Shown here: positions 55,911 through 64,000 of the stretch, piece by piece | Numbering within the stretch: the stretch's first letter is position 1 | Layout: each line of letters begins with the position of its first letter | Assembly (NCBI GenBank): GCA_947652115.1 | Contig: OX393573.1 | Location: forward strand, 6,826,235-6,890,234 | Direction: 5' to 3' | Length of the DNA: 64,000 nt | Origin: Blastomussa wellsi | Taxonomy: Eukaryota > Cnidaria > Anthozoa > Scleractinia > Plerogyridae | Made by a program: the position numbers and the translations under genes | The notes under the pieces: model-generated | The model's database searches: none | What the model saw: only the letters and a program-made list of their open reading frames with translations | Told to the model about the DNA's origin: nothing

Positions 55911-58900
55911 GTACTTTTGTATTTGCTTTCTTAGGATTGGTCGATCTTGAAAAGTCTAACATTTATGTATTCTTATCATTGTTTAATGTTAAACATGTTT
56001 AATGAGAGCTCATACGGCATAGGGGCGGAACATTCGCAAACAGCGCAGTCCTCGTCCTTGGACTGCGCTCCTCACACTCCCCCCCCCCCCCCCCCCCCCG
56101 GCACCATCTGACCAATGGCTTACAAGTCACATCAGCTAGTTTTTCCACTGTGGATTTATTCATGTAATTTGAGCGAATTAAATAAATAGTGGAAATTGTG
56201 TAACAGTTTTTATGGTAATAGACCTCTTTAGTTTCGTATGTAAATTGCCCATTTCGGATCATGTGATGCTCTCTAGCAAATTTGTCCTTTTCTTATCTGT
56301 AAATTATTCATTCATTTTCACGCGTATTTTTTTTTTAAATTTGAAAGTAATAATTCTCAAGGGTAACATCACGTGGTCTGAAATGGGACAACAAACATAC
56401 CAAACTAAAGAGGTCTTATTTTTAGTATATTCGCCCAATTCGTCGGCGCGGTGCCGGGATTGATGGATATAATACTTATATTGCAATGCAGTCTCCCTGA
56501 CATCACTTGTCTCTGACGCAGGTAGTAGGTGCTTAATTTTTGGTTACAACTGCATTGTCAGAGCTAAAGTGAGCGACCACAAGTTGGTCTTTCACCTTCC
56601 GATTCTTCCTAAAACTGAGGCGGAGGTATCGAGACATGTTTAGGCTGCAGCTGTTGTTTATGTTTCCACAGATGACGTCATCGAAAGTGATAACAAAGCA
56701 CGCAGATCCACGCCTCTGATTCAGGACGGGAAAATGGGCAATGGAAGAAACGTACGGCGTTCTAGAACCAAACGAAGTATGAATCTCTGCTATTTAATTA
56801 AAATTATTGTCACACAACGCATTTTACGAGACGCGCGGTGCCGCAAAGGCCTGGGAGGGGTGGGAAGGATCGTAATGGCAAATAATATGTGACAATGTTC
56901 ACATTATAAATGTAATGGACATGTCTCAAAAACAAAAATAGCCAAAAATGGTCAATCATCGTTAAAGATGGCATTCTAAACCTTAAAATTAAAACATATG
57001 CGAAACTGCAAGGCTGATACAACGTGAAAAATTAACTTTGGGAAACATCAACATGACCGAAACCGATAAAGCAGGGCTTTAACCGTGGACAGCTTTTTCG
57101 CCCTAATCAGGGCTCAACAGCACGGCGGACAGATTTTAAATGAAACCAACGCGAACGCCATCCCAAATAAAATGCCCCGTTCACTTTATCAAGCTCCGTA
57201 CTTTGTACCTTAACTGCCCCCCGAATCACGCGTTGCCACATCACGTGTCTCGGGGAGCAAGAAGACAAAGTGTCACGTTGATGTCTCGCAAAGCAAAATG
57301 TAGATGGCCGATTGCAAACCATCTGAACATTAAAACGCATAGGCAAAACCATGCTTGGTAAAAAGGAACAGCATATCGGATGCATTTTCGTTTCTACTTT
57401 AAAATTGAACACCAGTCTTTTGTAAGGGGGTCGCAATGGGGTAGACCAATTGCCAACAATTCAGCCTATAACGTTCAAATCAACAAGCCACGAAACAACC
57501 TCGTTCCCAGGCTCTCTCTCTCACGCTGCAGGGGACGGGATGGAGAGGACCCTGGGAACGAGGTTGGCCATGAAAGTGAAAGTCTCGAAATCTCTTGCCA
57601 AGACTTTTTTGTGCCTTGTTTCATATATGTTTTGGTACTCAGAAAGATCGATATTCATAATTTGATTGATGATTTGGGAGGAGCAGGTACTGGGTGGCGA
57701 TGTCCCGGACACCCATATGAGTGCGTTCGAGGCAATAGTCAACAGGAGACCCATCACTAAACTGTCAGATGATCCACGTGATCTTGAGCCTTTAACACCT
57801 GGCCACCTGCTCCTGTTACGTGAGGGTCCTGCTGTCCAGCAGTCCCGTCCGGAACTTTCACCAAGTACGACAACGTGAGCTGAAGGCGGTGGCGTCAAGT
57901 GCAGTATCTTGCAGATGTATTTTGGCGACACTGGTTGCGTGAATATCTCCCGTCTCTACAAGAGCGACAGAAGTGGAACAAAATGCCAGCGCTGGAATCG
58001 AGGGCCGCTACTTTGGAAAGCTTAATACATCAGCTGCATATCAAAGAACTTCAATTTCTACAAAAGTGGGTAGAAATAGAACTACAAGCTGAGGCTATTA
58101 AATATTCCGTTATTTAGAACTGCAACTGGCCAAAGAACTTTTTATTATCGAATGGTATCTCTTTGGAACGCTTTACCGCATAATGTTAAGTCAATCATTA
58201 GCTCATTTCAAGACCTTGATTAGGAAAAGACTATTAATGGATTGTTACTTAATTTATTTTGTAAGTATATATTGAATTAATTTTATTTTTAATTCTTAAT
58301 AATTATTTTTATTGTAATATATTTCACTGAAAAGCCCCATGGGGACGTGGAATAAACGTATGTATGTATGTATGTATGTAAGTAGTGGAAGCGAGCGAAG
58401 CAGGGAAATTATTATATCACCGCCCGTGTGAAAACTACCGGTTGAACCAGTTGGCCCATGGATCTCAACAAATGAAAGTTTAATCCACGTCGAGAGAGGG
58501 ACTCCGAGCAGACCCCCACGAGCCAAACAGGAAAACACCACCGAACCCCAGTTCTCTGAATGGCGTAATGCAGTGTCTCAAAATTACCAGGTCTTCCAGT
58601 CGGCTACCAAAGAGGACGCTTTCATGAAGAATCGCTTCGACGCCTTATGGAAATCAAGTTCGTCAAAATCGCGCCATACAGCACTGAGCAGCTTGTACAG
58701 CAGCAACAACAAGGCGTGATGTTACTTACAGGTCTTTAGCGGAGATTCTAACGATTATTGCAACTTCGTGCGCGCCTTCGAAAATCTTGTTGAAAAGAAA
58801 ACCGTATTAATATCACATCTCTCGCCTCTTTCTGTATTATACGGTCAACAGGTGTGTCCTCATGTAATCGACAATGAATTTCTTTATCACATTATTAAAT

Positions 58901-61900
58901 TGGGCGTGGACAGACAGACAGCTTTCACAACGCGATAAACAAATTCATGGTAGATTACAGGGCATACCCTAACAAGTTCACGTCGATTTTGTTTTTACCA
59001 TACAAAACAAAGCCAAAATGTTTAAGCGAAGACTTGCTTTCACGGAACCAGTGGGAAATTAGCCAACCCAATGACATTTTTCCGAAAACCCAGTGAGGAT
59101 AAAGCTTCCACTACGTCTGTTACAATGTTTATTTGGTGTCTTGCACATCGTACATCAACGGGCCGTAGATAAAATCTAGAACATGCAACATTCCGGAACA
59201 TTCCGGGACATCGAATAATTATCATAATTATGAGAAAAATATGTAAAATTAAAGTTTCCAAAATGCCCCCCCCCCCCCCCATCCCCCCCTCCCAAAAAAA
59301 CATAGCAACTAAAAGGAAAATAAGAAGGAAATCAAAATAAAAGTCGAAATAAAAGTGTGAGCAAACCGGAAATTCTAAAAAACGATTCTAGAGAACCCAG
59401 AAAGCGATAACTCGCCTAAATGACCAAGAATCGGCAAAATAAGCGTTCAGAGAAGAAAAACCGAGAAAGTAAGGTAAGGCAATTTTATTTAAGATTTGGC
59501 AGTATTTCGGTTGTGTTGTAAAATATTCCCATACAAACTCATATTTTTTGCCATGACAGCTATTATGCAATATGATCCTGATCACAACGTGAGCTTGGGC
59601 TGCCTGTGAATCGTCAAACTCGTAAAGTAACTTAAAACCAATTGCAAAAACAGAATTTTGACAACTAACCTTTGGTTACGATTAGAGAGGGTAAGTTTCT
59701 AAAGAAACTGTGGTGCTGTGTCGGTGGGAAGTATAACAATATAATTTGGTTTTATCAACTGGGTTGACAATGTGAATTAGCCACCGTAAAGAGATTCGTG
59801 AGCTGACGTTTCACAATTCCTTGATTCGCTCCGACAAAGAGCCAACGCTCGAAACGTCAGCTCACGAATCTCTTTACGGTGGCCAGTTTACATTATCAAC
59901 CCAGTTGATAAAACCAAATTATATTTGGTTACGATTACTTGGAAGTGAATACTGTCTGTTCTCGTTATTTCCGATGATTTAGTTTGTCTTGTTTATATAA
60001 TTATTTCCTCAACCAGCGAGCGAATTCCCCTCACACCTCACACACTTCACACTTTATTATTTTTAAATTAATGTTACAACAAAGGGCATGCCCGCAACTA
60101 GCAATAGCTAATCTAGGCACGTCATGCCTTAATAGCCGAATTAAAAACGAATACAAAAACAGAAATTAACACTGTAAAATTAAGGAAAGTCACGATCAGC
60201 GAATATGTAAAATGCTCAATGAAGTTTGTTGTTGTCAGAGTGGGGAAACTGGGTAATACATTTACTGCCGGGCGAGTGAGCCTGAAGCGAGCAGACCTAA
60301 TCAGACAGGGACAAAAATTCTCGATTTCTACCCACGATGCATCTGGATTTTTACCACAATGCCTTGCACACACATTGCCTTTATGCATCTTTGCCCGTAA
60401 AATAGCCGCAATAATTAATATTTATTCCATGAGCGCGCGTTAGAAATGAGGTGATAAATAACCAAGGAGCGCAAAGCACACATAGGCCATCCATTTTCCA
60501 TCACGGTTATTTGCTATTAACCGGAGTTTGCGAACCAATCAGAAAGCTAGAAATGCAATAACTGGAGTTGAGAATTTACTTATAACTGTTAACGTAAAAC
60601 CCACAACCCCATTGAAACCCTCTTCTCGTTCCGTTAGCTGTGGAGCAGCGCGGAAAACTGGATTAGCGGGAAAAACTGCGAGTTTAAAAAATGGTGATGT
60701 GTTTGGGCGACTTTCTTCACCCGCCGTACGTTGTTCCCGCTAATCCACTTTTTCCCGCTGCTCTCCAAGTAACCGAACACCTGTTACAAGCTAATTGATC
60801 AAAATTTGACCTGCCAAAGTAGAAATAAGATTTACAACGGAATTAAAATTGGTAAAAAGAACTCCTTTTATAGTGCGCCTCCTTGTTCATATCCCACGTT
60901 ATAGGTAACGAGTTGTTTTTCTCCGCAGGCCAGTGTGAACCAATCAGGATTCCACTCTGTAAAAACATGCCTTACACTTCGGTGCAGTTTCCAAACCTGT
61001 TGAATCATCAGACACAAGACGAAGCCATGACAGTCGCTAGCAAACTTGTCCCTCTTGTAAAGACTGGGTGCTCTTCTTCAATGGAATCTTTCTTGTGCTC
61101 CGTTTTGGCGCCTCCTTGTAATGGCAGCAAGAAGCCTATCTCTCCCTGTAAAGAGCTTTGCAAGCGCGCTTCAAAAAGCTGCAAGGATCAACTAAAGAAA
61201 TACCGACAGATTATGCCAGATCAGGCCATGAGATGCAAGCATTTGCCTAAAGAAGGAGTGTCCAGCTGCTTTAATGGGTCATGGCCCAAAATAGTCAACA
61301 CACCTCGCGTAGGTGAGATCTTTGTAAATTTTCGTTTGCTATTTCAGGATTTCTTATATATTATTATTCAAGTGTGCTTCGTAGAGTACAAGTAACGCCC
61401 AAAACGAGTACAAATATTAGGCGGTATTTGTACTCCAGAGAACCGGTTAGAAATTCGCCCGCACGGACATAGCAATTTGGCGTGTTGGATAGTAAATCTC
61501 TTATTAGAATTTTTACTCTTTTTTTTTGTATTTTGACTCCAACGGGCTCGTCAAAATATGGCACAACTCGTACAAAATACTTAGAGATACATCACAACAA
61601 AACGTCTACAAGATATATATCCTATACTCTTGCGTCAGAGTAACTAAATTCCACCGTAATATTGTGTCCAAATTGGCTCTTATATGACTTAAGAGACATT
61701 CAAACAACGTTTCTCTATCATGTTGAGCTCCGAATAATAGGTAAACGAAATTTAATTAACAAATTTACTTTCCGTCTTTGCAACGCTCATCTGTATGCAC
61801 GCGTATGGCATTGATATTTGCAATTTTCTCCGAAAGTTGTAATGAATAAATATTTTGTAGTAATTTTAGATGCCAAAAATTATTAAAGGAGGTTTCCCTT

Positions 61901-64000
61901 CTACGATACCAAATTTGTTGTAAAGTTCTTCTTTTCACACAGCTACGGGATGTCGACGAATAACGCATCAGTGAAAAAAGATATACTCCTCCACCCTGGA
62001 GGGGCCAGTTCCCAAAGTATTTCGGTCACATGAGGGACAAAGAAGCCTCAGCTATCTTCTAAAGGCTGCTCGTCTCTTCTGGCAAACTTTCTCTGTGGCC
62101 TCCCGTGTCCCCTTGCAGAGACACCAAGCACCCCTTGCCACCTTGTCGAGAACTTTGCCTTGACGTCAAACCAGAATGTAGACGAGCCATTAGAAATGTT
62201 ACTAAAACAAATGGCTTTCAATGGCCATCACATCTCAAGTGTAGAAATTTTCCCAGAAAAGATGAACCTGCTTCACTGGACCATAAGCTGGAGGTGTCAC
62301 AATGATGCCTCGAAAGTTTAGACATCCAGGGAGGCGGTGTACGGCGCATTTTTTCTATTACCCTGTATCAGACAAACCCAGAGAAATCAAATCGCATTGG
62401 AGAAGAATCGTAGAGTTCTATGATACAATTTGGTGAAATTCGAACTAAACTATTTTTTACTCCTTTCAGGAAAATGCCAGATTATTACAACTCCTTTATG
62501 CAAGAATATACCATACAACATGACTGAATTCCCAAACCTTTTTCGGCACAACACTCAAGAAGAGGCTGCACTCGAAGTTCACCAGTTCTTTCCGCTGGTC
62601 AAGGTGAATTGTTCGCCAGACTTGGCATTCTTTCTGTGTTCACTTTACACTCCGCTCTGCTCAGCCCTAGAAACTCCACCACTACCATGCAGAGAGCTCT
62701 GTCTTCGAGTCCAGCGTGGTTGTCTTCCTTTATTACTTCGGTTTGGTTACCAGTGGCCAGATGCTATGAAATGCGATAAGTTTCCGAAAAGAGGGGGGAC
62801 GGGTGTGTGTCTCGACACGCCTATCCCCGTTGAAGTCACGACGTCACCCACACTTCCGACCAAAGGTAAGACGACGTTTGACGGAAAGCAAAATGGAAGG
62901 TTTTAACGTCCACACCTCTTCAGCCATAGTGTTGAATTAATAATTCATTAAGTTAAGTCAAAGAAGATCATAACCGTGAAGGGGGTTTGGATACCCGGTC
63001 TTAATTAGCAAATATTTTAACGAATTTATGTTTCGTTTACTCCTTAGTTTTTGTTTCGATTGAGAAGGTATATCAAAAACTGGAGACAGTGTTTCATTGG
63101 CTATACAAAAACCTCGAATTTCGTCTGCGCGTCCTATTTTCAACTATCTTCTTGGTGTTTGGATATCCTGATAAAACATTGTCTCGAGTGTTTGATGTAT
63201 GTATAGGTAATCATACGGTTTTTCTGGTTCAATTTCGAATTAATTTGCACTTTTTAGTTTTTCAAAAAGCTGAAATTACACGAGACGCTTTGGTGAGTGC
63301 ATTTTAAGCTTTTTGAAAAACTCAAAAGTGCAAATTAATTCCAAATCTAACGAGAAATCTTATTGCGAGCATTTGACGCGAATTGGACACTTTATTTACT
63401 GATTGGCTGATGAAGATCAGCTAATAATGCTTTGAAGTAAAAGCGGTTCGTTTAAAACATTTGCAATCATAATCCAGTGGTGTGACACTTTTTGCACTAG
63501 TGTTACACTTGCACTCCAATGCTCTCAACCAATCAGAATAGAGGAAATTTTTCATGTATATTATTATACTTGAATTTTTTGAGTAAATGAAGGAAAGAAA
63601 GAAGAGAGAGAGTAAGAGGGAGGGAGGAGGACTGAAGAGGACGAAGAAAAGGAAGAGAGTCAATGCATGAGTGAGAGATTTTGATCAGTTTTTGAGCTCT
63701 TCTCAATTATTTCAACTATAGGCGTAACGAGGCGTCTGTGTTAATTTCCTTTTGCAGCTGGAAAATGCGAGCCTTTGAGTGTTTCCACATGCAGCAGTCT
63801 GCATTACAGTTCCACTTGGGTTCCTAATTACTTTCAGCATCAAACACAAAGTCGGGCTGCACGTGAAATACACAAGTATGATCCGATTATTCAGACCAAT
63901 TGCTCGACAGAGTTAACTTTCTTCCTCTGCTCTCTATACGCACCGAGCTGTAGTCCTCATGCACATAACGTGCCCTGTAAAGAACTCTGCAGTCGCGTTA
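55724..64000 (+). CDS. Multi-Frizzled-domain type II transmembrane protein (partial, 3' end outside)
   Basis: Proposed exons: 55724-55910, 56672-56776, 60929-61312, 62470-62865 and 63758 onward. All introns are GT-AG and every junction is phase 1, so the whole chain stays in frame. The product has a short basic cytoplasmic start, one membrane anchor, a stalk ending in RTKR and at least three Frizzled CRDs. CRDs bind Wnt proteins or related lipid-modified ligands outside the cell. Corin also pairs a type II anchor with Frizzled domains, but protease, LDL-receptor and scavenger domains are not in the window. Linking exons 1-2 to the CRD exons is inference from phase and spacing. Confidence 0.75.
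55911..56671 (+). other. Intron 1
   Basis: It runs from GTACTT to TTTCCACAG. It contains a long C run (about 56081-56099) and palindromic AT-rich sequence near 56225-56410, where AAATTGCCCATTTCGG and a related inverted stretch around GGACAACAAACATACC suggest a fold-back. No other exon is seen. Confidence 0.6.
56672..56776 (+). CDS. Exon 2: charged stalk with furin-like site
   Basis: This 105-base exon, phase 1 at both ends, follows a good acceptor (TATGTTTCCACAG) and ends at GAA/GTATGA. It encodes a polar linker, [18 protein letters not shown]..., that ends RRSRTKR, followed by Ser-Gln-Cys of the first CRD. RTKR fits the furin consensus R-x-K/R-R and sits exactly between stalk and CRDs. It has no homology I can name; support comes from the frame, splice signals and phase. 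Confidence 0.6.
57497..57567. repeat. Small fold-back with CCTCGTTCCCAGG arms
   Basis: The arms AACCTCGTTCCCAGG (57497-57511 region) and CCTGGGAACGAGGTT (57551-57565 region) are perfect inverted repeats around a CT-rich centre. The motif CCTCGTxCCCAGG also occurs singly at about 3676 and 5477, suggesting a dispersed MITE family. Confidence 0.6.
57661..57990 (+). pseudogene. BEL/Pao integrase C-terminal fragment
   Basis: It reads [20 protein letters not shown] then [14 protein letters not shown], the end of the integrase core as in the two large copies. After a frameshift and one stop it continues [20 protein letters not shown], the DUF5641-type tail. It is in the same orientation as the host gene, truncated at both ends and from a different BEL lineage than the L/R copies. 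Confidence 0.8.
58110..58381 (+). mobile_element. LINE 3' end with GTAT tail
   Basis: The frame from 58110 reads [20 protein letters not shown] then [10 protein letters not shown] and stops at 58221. This pattern ([18 protein letters not shown]) is typical of the C-terminus of CR1/L2-like LINE reverse transcriptase proteins. A 3' UTR follows, ending in about five GTAT units (58358-58381), a usual LINE tail. It is 5'-truncated, as most LINE copies are. Confidence 0.75.
58428..58810 (+). pseudogene. BEL/Pao gag fragment
   Basis: A frame without ATG from 58428 to a stop near 58718 includes [15 protein letters not shown] and [13 protein letters not shown]. Just after the stop, another frame reads [20 protein letters not shown], which matches the DUF1759-type start of BEL gag (F-x-G-D-x-x-x-Y-x-x-F-x-x-x-F-E). 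It lies downstream of an integrase fragment, the reverse of element order, so these are separate or rearranged insertions. Confidence 0.55.
59041..59290. repeat. MITE fragment plus dispersed repeat
   Basis: 59041-59127 matches the right part of the ACACCCC MITE (GTGGGAAATTAGCCAACCCA onward) with decay. It leads into the repeat with ACATTCCGGAACATTCCGGG and the AATAATTATCATAATTAT palindrome shared with 53453-53848, then a C run. The two parts are adjacent in the same order at both places, so they may form one composite repeat. Confidence 0.6.
59685..59923. mobile_element. Penelope-like inverted dimer (P6)
   Basis: A 239-bp palindromic insert with the 14-bp target duplication TTTGGTTACGATTA (59671-59684 and 59924-59937). 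One arm has lost part of the central motif (TGACGTTTCACAATTCC). The other holds a complete hammerhead-like fold at 59823-59870. Confidence 0.75.
60633..60773. repeat. Fold-back with imperfect 40-base arms
   Basis: GTTAGCTGTGGAGCAGCGCG and CTGGATTAGCGGGAA on the left mirror TTCCCGCTAATCCACTTTTT and CCCGCTGCTCTCCAAGTAAC on the right. The centre is about 55 bases. MITE-like; no coding content. Confidence 0.6.
60929..61312 (+). CDS. Exon 3: Frizzled CRD 1
   Basis: A 384-base exon, phase 1 at both ends, between CTCCGCAG and GTGAGA. All ten CRD cysteines are present: QCEP, PLCKN, KTGC, FLCS, PPCN, SPCKELC (two), KSC, MRC and SSC. The family landmarks [12 protein letters not shown] and [10 protein letters not shown] are clear. 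One N-glycosylation sequon is NGS in CNGSKK. This is the first CRD after the stalk. Confidence 0.95.
61313..62469 (+). other. Intron 3, containing a decayed CRD exon
   Basis: It runs from GTGAGA to CTCCTTTCAG. Its 3' half holds the CRD fossil at 62009-62305. The rest is AT-rich with no recognised element. Confidence 0.7.
62009..62305 (+). pseudogene. Decayed Frizzled CRD exon
   Basis: The frame reads [17 protein letters not shown] and then a TAA stop (62060-62062). That part aligns with [20 protein letters not shown] of the neighbouring CRD. After a segment with compensating frameshifts and about 30 bases lost, [17 protein letters not shown] and [10 protein letters not shown] follow in the original frame. 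Only four of ten cysteines remain. The stretch [13 protein letters not shown] survives in another frame. It lies between two intact CRD exons, so the tandem array once had one more member. Confidence 0.85.
62470..62865 (+). CDS. Exon 4: Frizzled CRD
   Basis: A 396-base exon, phase 1 at both ends, from CTTTCAG/GAAAATGCCAG to CAAAG/GTAAGA. It holds ten cysteines (KCQI, PLCKN, VNCS, FLCSL, PLCSA, LPCRELC, RGC, MKC, GVC) and the classical CRD pattern with [15 protein letters not shown]. Sequons NMT and NCS are present. A Thr/Pro/Ser-rich linker ([13 protein letters not shown]) joins it to the next domain. Confidence 0.95.
63068..63200. mobile_element. MITE-like palindrome, second copy of the TCAAACACT family
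   Basis: It shares GAGACAGTGTTTCATxGGCTAT and TGTTTGGATATCC..ATGAxACATTGTCTCGAGTG-type arms with 6097-6237, and flanking ATTGAGAAG/CTTCTCAAT as well. Divergence is higher than between L and R copies of other repeats. Confidence 0.65.
63236..63343. repeat. Fold-back with 36-base arms
   Basis: GAATTAATTTGCACTTTTTA and TTTTTCAAAAAGCT on the left mirror AGCTTTTTGAAAAACTCAAA and AGTGCAAATTAATTC on the right, around a 35-base loop. Probably a small MITE. Confidence 0.65.
63588..63661 (+). repeat. Polypurine tract
   Basis: About 70 bases almost entirely of A and G, with mirror-like GGAAGG and GAAGAGGA blocks. Such tracts can form triplex DNA and often vary in length. It sits in intron 4, about 95 bases before the next exon. 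Confidence 0.75.
63758..64000 (+). CDS. Exon 5: Frizzled CRD, cut by the window end
   Basis: It opens in phase 1 after TTTTGCAG and reads [12 protein letters not shown], then [34 protein letters not shown] and [10 protein letters not shown] to the edge. Seven of ten cysteines are visible before truncation. Its order and spacing match the previous CRDs, so the array continues beyond the window. Confidence 0.95.

Larger units (their letters stand above)
56777..60928 (+). other. Intron 2, filled with mobile-element remnants
   Basis: 4.15 kb from GTATGA to CTCCGCAG. It contains a fold-back (57497-57567), BEL/Pao integrase (57661-57990) and gag (58428-58810) fragments, a LINE 3' end (58110-58381), a dispersed repeat (59041-59290), a Penelope-like dimer (59685-59923) and another fold-back (60633-60773). 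No additional host exon is evident. Confidence 0.6.
62866..63757 (+). other. Intron 4
   Basis: It runs from GTAAGA to TTTTGCAG. It contains a MITE copy (63068-63200), a fold-back (63236-63343) and a purine tract (63588-63661). Confidence 0.8.

Noticed and set aside
57107..57436. 109-codon minus-strand frame in intron 2
   Set aside because: No motif, no splice context, and it is opposite in strand to the host gene; likely chance.
62105..62305. Functional CRD exon beginning at the acceptor-like CCTTGCAG
   Set aside because: It would supply only four of ten cysteines and ends in a stop without a donor, and the bases upstream are homologous to CRD coding sequence.

Overview
This is a eukaryotic window with no prokaryotic features. 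Split coding exons with GT-AG introns, Frizzled cysteine-rich domains, DIRS and BEL/Pao retrotransposons, Penelope-like short elements, a DUF4371-type hAT transposase and many fold-back elements point to an invertebrate metazoan. A cnidarian, probably a stony coral, is my inference from this mix of repeats; no single marker proves it.

Layout. (1) 1-1495: AT-rich non-coding DNA with one hammerhead-ribozyme-like core. (2) 1496-15913, 'block L': a 2.3-kb unit present twice in tandem, then fold-back/Penelope-like repeats, then a decayed BEL/Pao retrotransposon on the minus strand. (3) 15919-32499: nine head-to-tail copies of a 1.84-kb satellite unit, ending in a 200-N gap (32500-32699). (4) 32700-53452, 'block R': a second copy of block L in the same orientation. 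It carries two large insertions that L lacks: a nearly complete DIRS retrotransposon (about 33240-38219) and a broken hAT transposon (41241-45202). (5) 53453-55723: dispersed repeats and MITEs. (6) 55724-64000: the only convincing host gene, on the plus strand and running off the right edge. Exon 1 encodes a type II transmembrane anchor, exon 2 a short stalk ending in a furin-like site, and each later exon one Frizzled CRD. One CRD exon has decayed inside an intron.

How the parts relate. The host gene looks like a membrane-anchored multi-Frizzled-domain protein; corin also pairs a type II anchor with Frizzled domains, but no protease domain is visible here. The rest is mobile DNA at several ages. 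Repeats shared by L and R predate their separation. The DIRS, the hAT and two Penelope-like inserts are present in only one block and are younger, so the other block serves as a natural empty site. L and R could be a true duplication or two haplotypes placed in tandem by the assembler; the N gap at the join and the satellite array ending at it make the second option serious.

I found no CRISPR array, tRNA, rRNA or snRNA gene. Exon borders were set by eye from splice signals and reading phase. Repeat identities were judged by eye, not computed.
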